Part shown: positions 32,103 to 40,292 of the stretch, one piece after another | Layout: each line of letters begins with the position of its first letter | How positions within the stretch are numbered: position 1 is the first letter of the stretch | Source: Aeromicrobium sp. Leaf350 | Lineage (GTDB): Bacteria > Actinomycetota > Actinomycetes > Propionibacteriales > Nocardioidaceae | Direction of reading: 5' to 3' | Length of the DNA stretch: 64,000 bases | NCBI RefSeq assembly: GCF_916858655.1 | Contig: NZ_CAKASL010000001.1 | Span: 372,001 to 436,000 of the forward strand | Program-made: the position numbers and the translations under genes | Notes under the pieces: generated by a model | Database searches by the model: none | What the model saw: only the letters and a program-made list of their open reading frames with translations | What the model was told of the DNA's origin: nothing

Positions 32103-32875
32103 CCCTCCTCGAACAGCTCGCGATCGTGCTGGCTGGCCTGGGCGCCGGCATCGCGACCTCGTCGATCGGCGTCGCCTCGCTCGTGAGCTTTCCGGTGCTC
32201 ATCGCGCTCGGGGTGCCTCCCGTGGCGGCCAGCTCGTCCAACACCGTCGGGCTGGTGCCGGCCGGCGTCAGCGGCACGTTCGGCTACCGCCGCGAGCTCG
32301 CGGGGCGACGCCGGCTCGTGTGGTCGGTGGTCGTCATCAGCGGGCTGTTCGCGATCGCGGGTGCGCTGCTCCTGCTGCAGCTGCCGTCCGACGTGTTCGA
32401 GAGCCTCGTGCCCTGGCTGATCCTGTTCGCCTGCACGCTCGTCGCGACCCAGCCGCGGATCTCGTCGTACCTGAAGCGACGCAAGGCCGACGCCTCGGGC
32501 GAGGAGTCTCCGGCCGACCGCACCGAGATGACTCCCGCCCTGGCCGCCGGCACCGCGGCCTGCGGCGTGTACGGCGGCTACTTCGGGGCCGGCCAGGGCG
32601 TCATGATGGTCGCGGTGCTGGCGTTCGGCCTCGACCTCTCGCTCGCCGTCATCAGCGCCCTGCGCACGCTCGCCGTGTTCGCCAGCAACGTCGTCGCGAC
32701 CTGCGTGTTCCTGTTCATCGCCCCGCTCGACTGGCGGGTCATCGGCCTGCTCGCGGCCGGCTCCGTCGTCGGCGGCTGGGTCGGCGCACAGATCGGCCGG
32801 CACCTGCCCGCCGAGGTGTTCCGCGCCCTCGTGGTCGTCGCGGGCGTCGTGGTCGCCGTGTCGTACTGGGTCTAG
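32099..32875 (+). CDS. TauE/SafE-family permease
   Basis: 258 residues, about eight membrane helices in two repeats; the second repeat begins AAGTAACGVYGGYFGAGQGV. The family includes sulfite and sulfoacetate exporters, but many members are uncharacterised anion permeases. Start GTG overlaps the GntR stop, so it is cotranscribed with the regulator. A second TauE protein is encoded at 55539-56294, also next to organic-acid genes. Its stop is shared in a CTAG with the convergent fic gene. Confidence 0.85.
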   Translation: MTLLEQLAIVLAGLGAGIATSSIGVASLVSFPVLIALGVPPVAASSSNTVGLVPAGVSGTFGYRRELAGRRRLVWSVVVISGLFAIAGALLLLQLPSDVFESLVPWLILFACTLVATQPRISSYLKRRKADASGEESPADRTEMTPALAAGTAACGVYGGYFGAGQGVMMVAVLAFGLDLSLAVISALRTLAVFASNVVATCVFLFIAPLDWRVIGLLAAGSVVGGWVGAQIGRHLPAEVFRALVVVAGVVVAVSYWV

Positions 32876-34107
32876 GACTCGGCGTCGGCGCGGCGGGTCA
32901 CGGACTCGATGCGCACCGTGAGGTCCTGCAGCTCGTCGAGGATCGCCGACGCGGTCCAGATGCGCTGGCTGCGGCGACCCTTCGCGGTCAGGACGCCCGC
33001 GGCCTGCAGCCGGTCGATACCGTGCCGCAGCTCGGCCCCCGCGTACCCCGTCTGCTGCGACGCCAGGTCGACCGTGATGATCGGCTCGGCCACGAGCAGC
33101 CGCAGGAGCCGGTGCTCCGGGCTGCCGACCACGACGCCGCCGAGCGACTCCTCCCACTCGCGGCCGATGTCGTGCAGGTTCGTCGCGGTGCGTCGCGCCT
33201 CGTGGCTCGAGATGAGCGTGGCGTTGGTCAGCATGCCGACCAGCGGGCGGGCGTGACCCTCGCGGTAGGCGCCGAGGGCGTCGAAGTAGCGGTCGCGGTG
33301 CGCGACCAGACCCGAGGCGATGGGCACCGTCAGGTTGCGGGTCGCCCGCCGGCGGCGGAGCACCGCGTGGATCAGGGTGCGACCGATGCGACCGTTGCCG
33401 TCGACGAACGGGTGGATCGACTCGAACTGGGCGTGCACGATCGCGGCCTGCACGAGCACCGGGACGTCGTCGCGGTTCGCGAAGGCGAAGAGGTCGGTGA
33501 GGTACCCCTCGACGGTCGCGGGCGGCGGCGGCACGAACAGCGCGTTGCGCGGCGAGTAGTCGCTGCCGCCGATCCAGTTCTGCACGGTGCGGGTCGTGCC
33601 CGCCTTCTCATGCAGGTCGGGGTGGCGCAGGAAGAGCTCCTTGTGCGCCGCGAGCATCGCGGAGAGACGCAGCTCGCCGGTGCGCCCGGCGTCGGCGATG
33701 ACGTCCGCAAGCGCCCGTGTGGCCGCCGCCATCGAGACCGCCGAGGCGTTGGCCCTGCCGCCGTGCATCGCCTTGCCGTAGTCGCCGAGGCTGGCCTCGA
33801 TGTTCTCGATCTTCGACGACGACACCGACTCCGTGCGGAGCAGCAGCTGGTCGAGCGCTCCGAGCTTGCGTCCGTGGGTCAGGTCGAGCTGCGCGAGGCC
33901 GGCCAGCGCGGCGTCCATCGTCACCTTGAGCGACCGGTCGTGCGTCATCGTCAGGTCGGCGATGGTCGGCGGCCGCCGCACGAGGATCTCGCGGACCTCG
34001 CGGTCGGCCTTCGGGCCCTGCGGCACGGTCTGCGACCACGCCACGGCCTCGTCGACGTGGGGCGCCCAGTCGAGCGGTGCGTCGCGGCCGGGGGCGTCGG
34101 GGGTCAC
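32872..34107 (-). CDS. Fic-domain protein with N-terminal inhibitory motif
   Basis: 411 residues. The Fic catalytic loop is complete: HPFVDGNGRIGR (about 232-243), giving AMP- or NMP-transferase potential. The N-terminal Fic_N region carries SSKIEN (about 96-101), which fits the class II inhibitory motif (S/T)xxxE(G/N) whose glutamate blocks ATP gamma-phosphate binding. A C-terminal winged-helix-like domain (about 335-400) ends the protein. It is therefore a self-inhibited Fic protein rather than half of a two-gene toxin/antitoxin pair. The GTG at 34107 overlaps the stop of the upstream MBL gene. The target is unknown. Confidence 0.9.
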   Translation of the reverse strand: MTPDAPGRDAPLDWAPHVDEAVAWSQTVPQGPKADREVREILVRRPPTIADLTMTHDRSLKVTMDAALAGLAQLDLTHGRKLGALDQLLLRTESVSSSKIENIEASLGDYGKAMHGGRANASAVSMAAATRALADVIADAGRTGELRLSAMLAAHKELFLRHPDLHEKAGTTRTVQNWIGGSDYSPRNALFVPPPPATVEGYLTDLFAFANRDDVPVLVQAAIVHAQFESIHPFVDGNGRIGRTLIHAVLRRRRATRNLTVPIASGLVAHRDRYFDALGAYREGHARPLVGMLTNATLISSHEARRTATNLHDIGREWEESLGGVVVGSPEHRLLRLLVAEPIITVDLASQQTGYAGAELRHGIDRLQAAGVLTAKGRRSQRIWTASAILDELQDLTVRIESVTRRADAES

Positions 34108-34829
34108 GCGACCAGTCTGGCAGTCGCCGCCCGGAGGTCGCCCCGCCACGGTGCGCCGTGCCCGGGAACGACCACGTCGGCGTCGACCCGGCCGAGGGTC
34201 TCGAGCGCGTGGCGGGCCGCGGCGGTGTCGTGGTGGAAGAAGTCCGGCAGGAGCTGTGGACCCGTGCCGCGCAGGAGCGGGTGCCCGGTCACCAGGGCGT
34301 CGCCGGTGACGACGATCCCGGCCTCCGGCAGGACGAACGCCGCGCTGCCGGAGGTGTGCCCCGGCAGGTGGACCGGCACGGGGCGCCCGGGCAGGTCGAG
34401 CGGCACCCCCGGCTCGAAGCCGCGGGCGTGCGTCACCACGGGGTGCTGCGTGCCTCCGGCGCGGGTGATCGCCAGCGACCACCGCAGCACCGACGGTCGC
34501 CACGCGCGACGCGCCACGTCGGCCGGGGTCGCACTCTCGTGCCGCTCCCCCGTGGCGTTGGCCAGCTCGTCCGGATGCATCAGCACGGGCGTGCCGTACC
34601 GCTCGTGCAGGTGGTTCAGGGCTCCCACGTGGTCGACGTGCGCGTGGGTCACCAGCACGGCGCGCAGGTCCTCCGGCCGGTGCCCGATCGCGGCGACGGA
34701 GGCCAGCACCGCGTCGACGTCGCCGGGATACCCCGCGTCGATCAGCGTCAGGTCGCGACCCTCGCGCAGGATCACCCAGTTCACGGCGGTGCCCTCGGCA
34801 CGGAAGACGCTGCTCGTCACGCGGTCCAT
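34104..34829 (-). CDS. MBL-fold metallo-hydrolase
   Basis: 241 residues. The metallo-beta-lactamase motif THAHVDHVG (about 79-87) and the later metal ligands in LPGHTSGSAAF, TGDAL and PGHG are present, so a binuclear metal site is expected. The substrate is not predictable; glyoxalase II-like or lactonase-like activity is possible. The ATG at 34829 has TAGCGT eight bases upstream. It overlaps the fic start by four bases (GTGA), making a two-gene operon, and is divergent from a VOC protein gene only 19 bp away. Confidence 0.85.
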   Translation of the reverse strand: MDRVTSSVFRAEGTAVNWVILREGRDLTLIDAGYPGDVDAVLASVAAIGHRPEDLRAVLVTHAHVDHVGALNHLHERYGTPVLMHPDELANATGERHESATPADVARRAWRPSVLRWSLAITRAGGTQHPVVTHARGFEPGVPLDLPGRPVPVHLPGHTSGSAAFVLPEAGIVVTGDALVTGHPLLRGTGPQLLPDFFHHDTAAARHALETLGRVDADVVVPGHGAPWRGDLRAATARLVA

Positions 34830-34837
34830 GTCGTGCG

Positions 34838-34843
34838 ACGCTA
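34838..34843 (-). promoter_or_regulatory. -10 hexamer TAGCGT for the MBL-fic operon
   Basis: TAGCGT on the minus strand ends eight bases before the ATG at 34829, inside the 19-bp gap to the divergent VOC gene. Confidence 0.45.
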
Positions 34844-34848
34844 GCAAC

Positions 34849-35733
34849 GTGCAGACCATCACGCCCAACCTCTGGTTCGCGAGCGGCATGACCGAGGCCG
34901 TCGACGCGCTGGTCGCGGCGTTCGACCCCGTCTCGCCCGGAGGCGCCCGGGTGACCCGACGGAACCACTACCCGACCGAGGGGCTGCTCGACTTCCAGGA
35001 GCACCTGGCCGGCGAGGTCCTGACGATCGACTTCGTGCTGGGCGACACCGCATTCACCGCGATCAACGGCGGCCCCGGCTTCACGCCCAACCCGTCGATC
35101 TCGTTCACCGTCTCGCTCATGGACCCCGCGGACGTCGACACCCTGTGGGACGCGCTGATCGACGGCGGCACGGCCCTGATGGAGCTCGGCGAGTACCCGT
35201 TCAACCCGCGGTACGGGTGGGTGCAGGACCGGTCGGGGTTCTCCTGGCAGCTCTCGCTCGCCGACCGCTCGGGCGAGCACCGGCCCTTCGTCATGCCGTC
35301 GCTGCTGCTGACGGGCGACCGCGTCGGACGCGCCGAGGAGACCCTGCGCCGCTACGTCGACGTGCTCGGCGGCGAGATCGGCACGCTGGCGACCTACCCC
35401 GAGCCCGCCGGACCGGCAGCCGCCGGTGACCTGATGTACGGCGACGCGCTGGTCGGCGGCACGTGGATCGTCGCGATGGACACCGGCGTCGAGATGGACG
35501 CGCCGTTCGGCGTCGCCGTGTCGCTGTCGGTCGCGTGCGACGGCCAGGACGAGATCGACCGGGTCTGGGGCGCGCTGTCACGGGTGCCGGAGGCCGAGCA
35601 GTGCGGATGGTGCGTCGACGAGGTCGGCGTGAGCTGGCAGGTCGTGCCGTCCAACCTCGACGAGCTGATGCAGCGCCCCGGCTCCTACGCCGCCCTCATG
35701 CAGATGCACAAGATCGTCATCGCCGACCTCTGA
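34849..35733 (+). CDS. VOC-superfamily protein (PhnB/3-demethylubiquinone-9-methyltransferase-like domains)
   Basis: 294 residues made of two tandem vicinal-oxygen-chelate modules (about 1-130 and 145-285), each with the pattern DVDTLWDALIDGG or EIDRVWGALS, a GW-V-D--G-SWQ strand (YGWVQDRSGFSWQLS; CGWCVDEVGVSWQVV) and a hydrophobic end. Many PhnB-like proteins lack known enzymatic activity. The GTG at 34849 is chosen because similarity begins at QTITPNLWF. Its 3' end overlaps the convergent NUDIX gene by 17 bp. Confidence 0.8.
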   Translation: MQTITPNLWFASGMTEAVDALVAAFDPVSPGGARVTRRNHYPTEGLLDFQEHLAGEVLTIDFVLGDTAFTAINGGPGFTPNPSISFTVSLMDPADVDTLWDALIDGGTALMELGEYPFNPRYGWVQDRSGFSWQLSLADRSGEHRPFVMPSLLLTGDRVGRAEETLRRYVDVLGGEIGTLATYPEPAGPAAAGDLMYGDALVGGTWIVAMDTGVEMDAPFGVAVSLSVACDGQDEIDRVWGALSRVPEAEQCGWCVDEVGVSWQVVPSNLDELMQRPGSYAALMQMHKIVIADL

Positions 35734-36130
35734 CCAGACCCGGCAGGAGGTGCTCGGCCGCCAGCGGTGCGAGCCGGAGGTCGCCGGGATCGGCCGGGTC
35801 GACCCAGCGCGACTCCTCGATCTCGGCCGCCACGCGGTGATCGGCTGACGCGACGCGGAGCGTGAAGACGTGGGCGACCAGCAGGTGTCCCGGCTCGTTC
35901 GCCGCGTCGGTCTCGATCGTGCCGAGCGGCTCCAGCTCGGCGGGGTCGACCGTGAGGCCGATCTCCTCGTGCAGCTCGCGCACGAGCGCCTGCCGGTGCG
36001 ACTCCCCCGGCTCCGGCTTCCCGCCGGGGTTCATGAAGGCGCTCGTGCCGCGCTTGCGCACCAGGAGCGTGCGGTCGTCGGGTCCGACGACGACGGCAGC
36101 CACGACCTCGATGACGGGAGGGACGCTCAC
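35717..36130 (-). CDS. NUDIX hydrolase
   Basis: 137 residues. The Nudix box is complete ([18 protein letters not shown], about 42-59, preceded by GGKPEP), binding Mg2+ for hydrolysis of a nucleoside diphosphate linked to another moiety. MutT- or ADP-ribose-type substrates are possible and cannot be separated by sequence alone. The GTG start at 36130 faces the purT ATG with 17 bp between, and CATCAT lies six bases upstream. Confidence 0.85.
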   Translation of the reverse strand: MSVPPVIEVVAAVVVGPDDRTLLVRKRGTSAFMNPGGKPEPGESHRQALVRELHEEIGLTVDPAELEPLGTIETDAANEPGHLLVAHVFTLRVASADHRVAAEIEESRWVDPADPGDLRLAPLAAEHLLPGLVRGRR

Positions 36131-36135
36131 GGGAC

Positions 36136-36142
36136 CATGATG
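36136..36142. promoter_or_regulatory. Shared bidirectional -10 for NUDIX and purT
   Basis: CATGAT (36136-36141, plus) ends six bases before the purT ATG, and CATCAT (36142-36137, minus) ends six bases before the NUDIX GTG. The two hexamers occupy almost the same bases. Confidence 0.4.
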
Positions 36143-36147
36143 GCCCC

Positions 36148-37347
36148 ATGTCGATCGGCACCCCGCTCAGCCCGTCCGCCACCCGCGTCCTCCTGCTCGG
36201 CTCCGGCGAGCTCGGCAAGGAGGTCACGATCGCCCTGCAGCGCCTCGGCGTGGAGACGATCGCGGTCGACCGGTACGCCGACGCCCCGGCGATGCAGGTC
36301 GCGCACCGCAGCCACGTCGTCGACATGACCGACCCGGCGGCCGTGCGCGCGGTCGTCGAGGCCGAGCGGCCGCACCTCGTGGTGCCGGAGATCGAGGCGA
36401 TCGCGACCGAGGCGCTGCTGGCCATCGAGGCCGAGGGTCTCGCGACCGTGATCCCGACCGCTCGCGCGACGTCGCTGACGATGAACCGCGAGGGCATCCG
36501 TCGCCTGGCCGCCGAGGAGGTGGGCCTGCCGACGTCGCCGTACCGCTTCGCCGACTCGGCCGACGAGCTCGCGGCCGGGGCCGAGGCCGTCGGCTTCCCG
36601 TGCGTCGTCAAGCCCGTCATGTCGTCCTCCGGAAAGGGGCAGAGCGTCGTGCGCTCGCCCGAGGACGTGGCCGGCGCCTGGGCGTACGCGGCGGAGGGCG
36701 GGCGGGTCGACTCGGGCCGCGTCATCGTGGAGGGCTTCGTCGACTTCGACTACGAGATCACCCAGCTGACGGTGCGGGCGGTGGGTGCGTCGGGCGAGGT
36801 CGAGACGTTCTTCTGCGAGCCGATCGGGCACCGTCAGGTCGACGGCGACTACGTCGAGTCGTGGCAGCCGCAGGCCATGAGCGCGGCGGCGCTGGCGGCG
36901 GCCCGGGACCAGGCCGAGCGGATCACCGGCGCGCTCGGTGGGCGCGGGTTGTTCGGCGTCGAGCTGTTCGTGCGCGGCGACGAGGTGATCTTCTCGGAGG
37001 TCAGCCCGCGGCCCCACGACACCGGCCTGGTCACCCTGGCGACGCAGCGGCAGAACGAGTTCGAGCTGCACGCCCGCGCGATCCTCGGGCTGCCCGTCGA
37101 CCCGACGCTGCGCCGACCGGGCGCGTCCGCGGTGATCTACGGCGGTGTCGAGGCGGTCGGCATCTCGTTCGACGGCGTGGCCGAGGCGCTCACGGTGCCC
37201 GAGAGCGACCTCCGCCTGTTCGGCAAGCCCGAGAGCTTGACGCGTCGCCGCATGGGTGTCGCGGTGGCCGGCGGCGACACGACCGACGAGGCCCGCGCCC
37301 GCGCCACCGACGCCGCCTCCCGCATCCACCCGGGGGCGGTGAGTTAA
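36148..37347 (+). CDS. purT: Formate-dependent phosphoribosylglycinamide formyltransferase 2
   Basis: 399 residues of the ATP-grasp superfamily. It formylates GAR with formate and ATP in purine synthesis. Visible parts are the N-terminal pre-ATP-grasp domain ([18 protein letters not shown], about 14-31), the ATP-grasp core ([19 protein letters not shown], about 150-168), the E-x-N-like metal site in [25 protein letters not shown], and the C-terminal domain. Length is normal (E. coli 392). Its stop codon lies in the left arm of a 13-bp inverted repeat. No other pur gene is near. Confidence 0.96.
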   Translation: MSIGTPLSPSATRVLLLGSGELGKEVTIALQRLGVETIAVDRYADAPAMQVAHRSHVVDMTDPAAVRAVVEAERPHLVVPEIEAIATEALLAIEAEGLATVIPTARATSLTMNREGIRRLAAEEVGLPTSPYRFADSADELAAGAEAVGFPCVVKPVMSSSGKGQSVVRSPEDVAGAWAYAAEGGRVDSGRVIVEGFVDFDYEITQLTVRAVGASGEVETFFCEPIGHRQVDGDYVESWQPQAMSAAALAAARDQAERITGALGGRGLFGVELFVRGDEVIFSEVSPRPHDTGLVTLATQRQNEFELHARAILGLPVDPTLRRPGASAVIYGGVEAVGISFDGVAEALTVPESDLRLFGKPESLTRRRMGVAVAGGDTTDEARARATDAASRIHPGAVS

Positions 37348-37420
37348 TGACCTCTTGCGACCCTCGACAGGGCACTAACTCACCGCCCGCCCCAGCGAGA
37401 GGTCGACAAGTCACCGCCCG
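37334..37420. repeat. Interleaved inverted repeats behind purT
   Basis: GGGCGGTGAGTTA (37334-37346) pairs perfectly with TAACTCACCGCCC (37376-37388). GACCTCT (37349-37355) pairs with AGAGGTC (37398-37404). The pairs interleave, which is a pseudoknot topology in RNA. A third partial copy TCACCGCCCG (37411-37420) could compete for the first arm. It lies at the convergent ends of purT and the crotonase gene. Confidence 0.6.
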
Positions 37421-37422
37421 CG

Positions 37423-38190
37423 TCAGGTGAAGGTGCCGTGGCGGCCCTCGCCGCCGGCGAAGCGGGCGGCGCCCTGCGTCGCCTCCTGGAGCGAGACGAC
37501 CCCGTGGTCCCACTCGCCGTCGATCGCGGCACCGAGATCGAGGCCGTCCTGCTCGTGCACCGAGAGGCGGTCCTGGCGCAGGCAGGTCTGCGGGAACGCG
37601 GCCAGCTCCTCCGCCAGAGCGACGGCAGCCTCCAGCACCCCGCCCGGCTCGCTCACCCGGTTGGCCAGGCCGATCGCCAGCGCCTCGTCGGCCTCCACGG
37701 CGCGACCCGTGAGCACCAGGTCGAGCGCGCGTGACTGCCCGATGAGCCGGGGCAGACGCACCGTCCCGCCGTCGATCAGCGGCACGCCCCAGCGGCGGCA
37801 GTAGACCCCGAAGATCGCGGACGGGTCGACCACCCGCAGGTCGCACCACACCGCGAGCTCGAGCCCACCCGCCACCGCGTGTCCGTCGACCGCGGCGACG
37901 ACCGGCTTGCCGAGCAGCAGCCGTGTCGGTCCCATCGGCCCGGGCACCTCGTCCCCGCCCGGCGGCTCCACGTGCATGCGTCCCTCGCTCACCGCACCGA
38001 GGTCGGCCCCCGCGCAGAACGTGCCCCCGGCTCCGGCGAGCACGGCCACCGACGACGTCTCGTCGGCGTCGAACGCGCGGAAGGCGGCGTGCAGCGCGTG
38101 CGCGTGCTCGGTGTCGACCGCGTTGCGGACCTCGGGGCGGTTGATCGTGACGACCGTGACAGGGCCACGGTGCTCGACGTCGATGCTCAT
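37423..38190 (-). CDS. Crotonase/enoyl-CoA hydratase-family protein
   Basis: 255 residues. The oxyanion-hole motif GTFCAGADLG (about 56-65) and the hydratase region HAVAGGLELAVWCDLRV are present. The segment corresponding to the second catalytic glutamate reads FGVYCRRWGVPLIDGG, so that glutamate is replaced by arginine; this is common in one actinobacterial branch and makes simple hydratase activity uncertain. It binds an acyl-CoA in the cytosol; the reaction is unknown. It is divergent from the phosphatase gene at 38220 and has CACCCT six bases before the ATG. Confidence 0.85.
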   Translation of the reverse strand: MSIDVEHRGPVTVVTINRPEVRNAVDTEHAHALHAAFRAFDADETSSVAVLAGAGGTFCAGADLGAVSEGRMHVEPPGGDEVPGPMGPTRLLLGKPVVAAVDGHAVAGGLELAVWCDLRVVDPSAIFGVYCRRWGVPLIDGGTVRLPRLIGQSRALDLVLTGRAVEADEALAIGLANRVSEPGGVLEAAVALAEELAAFPQTCLRQDRLSVHEQDGLDLGAAIDGEWDHGVVSLQEATQGAARFAGGEGRHGTFT

Positions 38191-38207
38191 GACGACAGGG
38201 TGCCGCC

Positions 38208-38213
38208 TAGGCT
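38208..38213 (+). promoter_or_regulatory. -10 hexamer TAGGCT for the phosphatase operon
   Basis: TAGGCT ends six bases before the ATG at 38220. Confidence 0.6.
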
Positions 38214-38219
38214 CGGTCC

Positions 38220-38939
38220 ATGGCCACCGTCATCCTCGTCCGCCACGGCCGGACGACCGCCAACGCGACGGGCCTGCTGGCCGGACGCACCCCCGGAGTC
38301 CTGCTGGACGAGACCGGCGAGGAGCAGGTCGACGCGACCGGCGACCGGCTCTCGGTCGTGCCGCTCGCCTCGATTGTCTCGAGCCCGCTGGACCGCTGCC
38401 GACAGACCACCGAGGCGATCGCGCGACGCCAGGCGACCCGCCCGCCGCTCGTCGTCGACGACGCGATCTCCGAGTGCGACTACGGCGAGTGGCAGGGCCG
38501 CTCGCTCGCCGACCTCGCGAGCGAGGACCTCTGGAAGGTCGTCCAGTCGCACCCGTCCGCCGCGGCCTTCCCCGGCGGCGAGTCGATCCACGCCATGCAG
38601 TCCCGCTCCGTCGCCGCGATCCGCGGGCACGACGCCGCGATCACCGCCGAGCACGGCCCCGAGGCGGTCTGGGCAGCCGTGAGCCATGGCGACATCATCA
38701 AGGCGGTCGTCGCCGACGCCTACGGCATGCACCTCGACCTCTTCCAGCGTGTGCAGGCCGACCCGGCGTCGGTCACGATCATCCGCTACGGCCGCGCGCG
38801 CCCCCACGTCGTCAGCGTCAACACGCACGCGGGAGACCTGGCATGGCTGGCTCCGAAGCCCGGGTCGGAGGCCCCGTCGGAGGATGCTGCGGTCGGTGGA
38901 GGGGCGGGACCAGGCGCGGCTCCACCGGAGGGCTCCTAG
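38220..38939 (+). CDS. Histidine phosphatase family protein (MSMEG_4193-type)
   Basis: 239 residues. The catalytic RHG motif (VILVRHGRTTANATG, about 4-18), the second Arg (SSPLDRCRQT, about 54-63), the acid in ECDYGEWQG and the second His (VSHGDI, about 153-158) are all present. The C-terminal 30 residues are low-complexity Gly/Ala/Pro. It heads the conserved actinobacterial trio phosphatase, DUF3090, SCO1664. The substrate is unknown. In many genomes mshC of mycothiol synthesis follows this trio; here it does not. Confidence 0.9.
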   Translation: MATVILVRHGRTTANATGLLAGRTPGVLLDETGEEQVDATGDRLSVVPLASIVSSPLDRCRQTTEAIARRQATRPPLVVDDAISECDYGEWQGRSLADLASEDLWKVVQSHPSAAAFPGGESIHAMQSRSVAAIRGHDAAITAEHGPEAVWAAVSHGDIIKAVVADAYGMHLDLFQRVQADPASVTIIRYGRARPHVVSVNTHAGDLAWLAPKPGSEAPSEDAAVGGGAGPGAAPPEGS

Positions 38940-38942
38940 CAT
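38937..38942 (+). promoter_or_regulatory. -10-like hexamer TAGCAT for the DUF3090 gene
   Basis: TAGCAT includes the upstream stop codon and ends seven bases before the ATG at 38950, favouring that start over the in-frame ATG at 38941. Confidence 0.4.
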
Positions 38943-38949
38943 GGAGGAC

Positions 38950-39522
38950 ATGGCTCCCACCGTGCACGCCTTCGACTGGCCCGACCGCTTCGTGGTCGGC
39001 ACCGTCGGCGCCCCCGGCGACCGCACGTTCTTCCTGCAGGTCCGCACGGGCCAGGACGTCGTGAGCGTCTCGCTGGAGAAGCAGCAGGCCTCCGCCCTGG
39101 CCGACCGCATCGACGAGGTGCTCGACAGCCTCATGGCCGAGGACGGCAACCCGTTCAGCGTCCCGTCCGGCACGCCGGTCGAGCTGGACGACACCGACCC
39201 GCTCGACGAGCCCGTCGCCGACCTGTTCCGCGCCGGGACCATGAGCCTTGGGTGGGACCCGAACATCTCCCAGCTCGTGATCGAGGCCTACGCGATCGCC
39301 GAGATCGACGTCGACGCGCTCGAGGGCGACGCGTCCGGCGAGATCGTCGAGATCGAGATCGAGCCCGACGAGGTCCTGCGGGTCAAGATCCCGGTCGGCA
39401 GCGCCCGCGCGTTCGCCAAGCGCGCCCGCGACGTCGTGTCGTCGGGACGACCGGTCTGCTCCCTGTGCGGGGAGCCGATGGAGGGCGATCACGTCTGCGA
39501 GCTCCCTGACGGGTTCCGGTGA
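38950..39522 (+). CDS. DUF3090 family protein
   Basis: 190 residues (193 if the ATG at 38941 is used). HAFDWPDRFVVGTVGAPGDR at the N-terminus and a C-terminal zinc-ribbon-like pair CSLCGEPMEGDHVC (about 169-182) define the DUF3090 family; four Cys/His residues could bind a metal. The rest is acidic and beta-rich. Function is unknown. It is part of the phosphatase/DUF3090/SCO1664 operon and overlaps the next gene by four bases (GTGA). Confidence 0.9.
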   Translation: MAPTVHAFDWPDRFVVGTVGAPGDRTFFLQVRTGQDVVSVSLEKQQASALADRIDEVLDSLMAEDGNPFSVPSGTPVELDDTDPLDEPVADLFRAGTMSLGWDPNISQLVIEAYAIAEIDVDALEGDASGEIVEIEIEPDEVLRVKIPVGSARAFAKRARDVVSSGRPVCSLCGEPMEGDHVCELPDGFR

Positions 39523-40292
39523 CCCCCGACCTGCTCGAGGACGAGCTGGTGCTCGTCGCGCAGGTCCGTTCCGCCTCCAACGTCACGCTCGTCGGCCGCA
39601 TCGGCGACCCCGAGCAGGGCACGGCCGTCGTGTACAAGCCCGTCTCGGGCGAGCGGCCGCTGTGGGACTTCCCCGATGGCACGCTGGCCGGGCGTGAGGT
39701 CGCGGCCTACCTCGTCTCCGAGGCGACCGGCTGGGGCGTCGTGCCCCGCACGTGGCTGCGCGACGGGCCGGTCGGGCCTGGCATGGTGCAGCTCTGGTGC
39801 GAGCCCGACCGCACCCAGGAGGCCGTCACGCTCGTGCCCGCCGACGACCAGCCCGAGGGCTGGCACCACGTGATCGACGGTCTCGACGCGGAGGAGAACC
39901 TCGTCTCGCTGGTGCACGAGGAGTCCGCGGCCCTGCGACGCATGGCTGTGCTCGACGTCGTCACGAACAACGCCGACCGCAAGGGCGGCCACGTGCTGGA
40001 GATGGCGGACGGGCACCGCTTCGGCATCGACCACGGGCTCACGTTCCACGCCGAGCACAAGCTGCGCACCGTGCTGTGGGGATGGATCGGCGAGCCGCTC
40101 ACGGCCGAGGAGCTCGCCGGCGTCGACCGCGTGCGCGACGCGCTGGTCGGTGACCTCGGCACCGCCCTGGCCGAGCACGTCACCGCCGAGGAGATCGAGG
40201 CGCTCGCGACCCGCTGCGACCGCCTCCACGACGTCGGCACGTTCCCCGCTCCGAGCGGCCACATGCCCGCCGTCCCCTGGCCTCCGTTCTAG
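39519..40292 (+). CDS. SCO1664 family protein (PI3/PI4-kinase-like fold)
   Basis: 257 residues. The family is distantly related to phosphatidylinositol 3/4-kinases: an N-terminal strand pair with a nucleotide-binding Lys (VVYKPVSGERPLWDFPDG, about 37-54), the catalytic-loop-like LDVVTNNADRKGGHVL (about 145-160) and a metal-binding FGIDHGLTF (about 168-176) are visible. Protein or small-molecule kinase activity is plausible but unproven. Translationally coupled to DUF3090. Its stop is shared in CTAG with the convergent MFS gene. Confidence 0.87.
   Translation: MTPDLLEDELVLVAQVRSASNVTLVGRIGDPEQGTAVVYKPVSGERPLWDFPDGTLAGREVAAYLVSEATGWGVVPRTWLRDGPVGPGMVQLWCEPDRTQEAVTLVPADDQPEGWHHVIDGLDAEENLVSLVHEESAALRRMAVLDVVTNNADRKGGHVLEMADGHRFGIDHGLTFHAEHKLRTVLWGWIGEPLTAEELAGVDRVRDALVGDLGTALAEHVTAEEIEALATRCDRLHDVGTFPAPSGHMPAVPWPPF

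Noticed and set aside
32071..34848. Long plus-strand frame that would extend the VOC protein by over 900 residues
   Set aside because: It is antisense to the Fic and MBL genes and overlaps GntR and TauE; VOC-type similarity begins only at the GTG at 34849.
34108..35280. Upstream extension of the Fic protein on the minus strand
   Set aside because: The added part is a shadow of the MBL and VOC genes. Fic similarity fits a start at the GTG at 34107, which overlaps the MBL stop.
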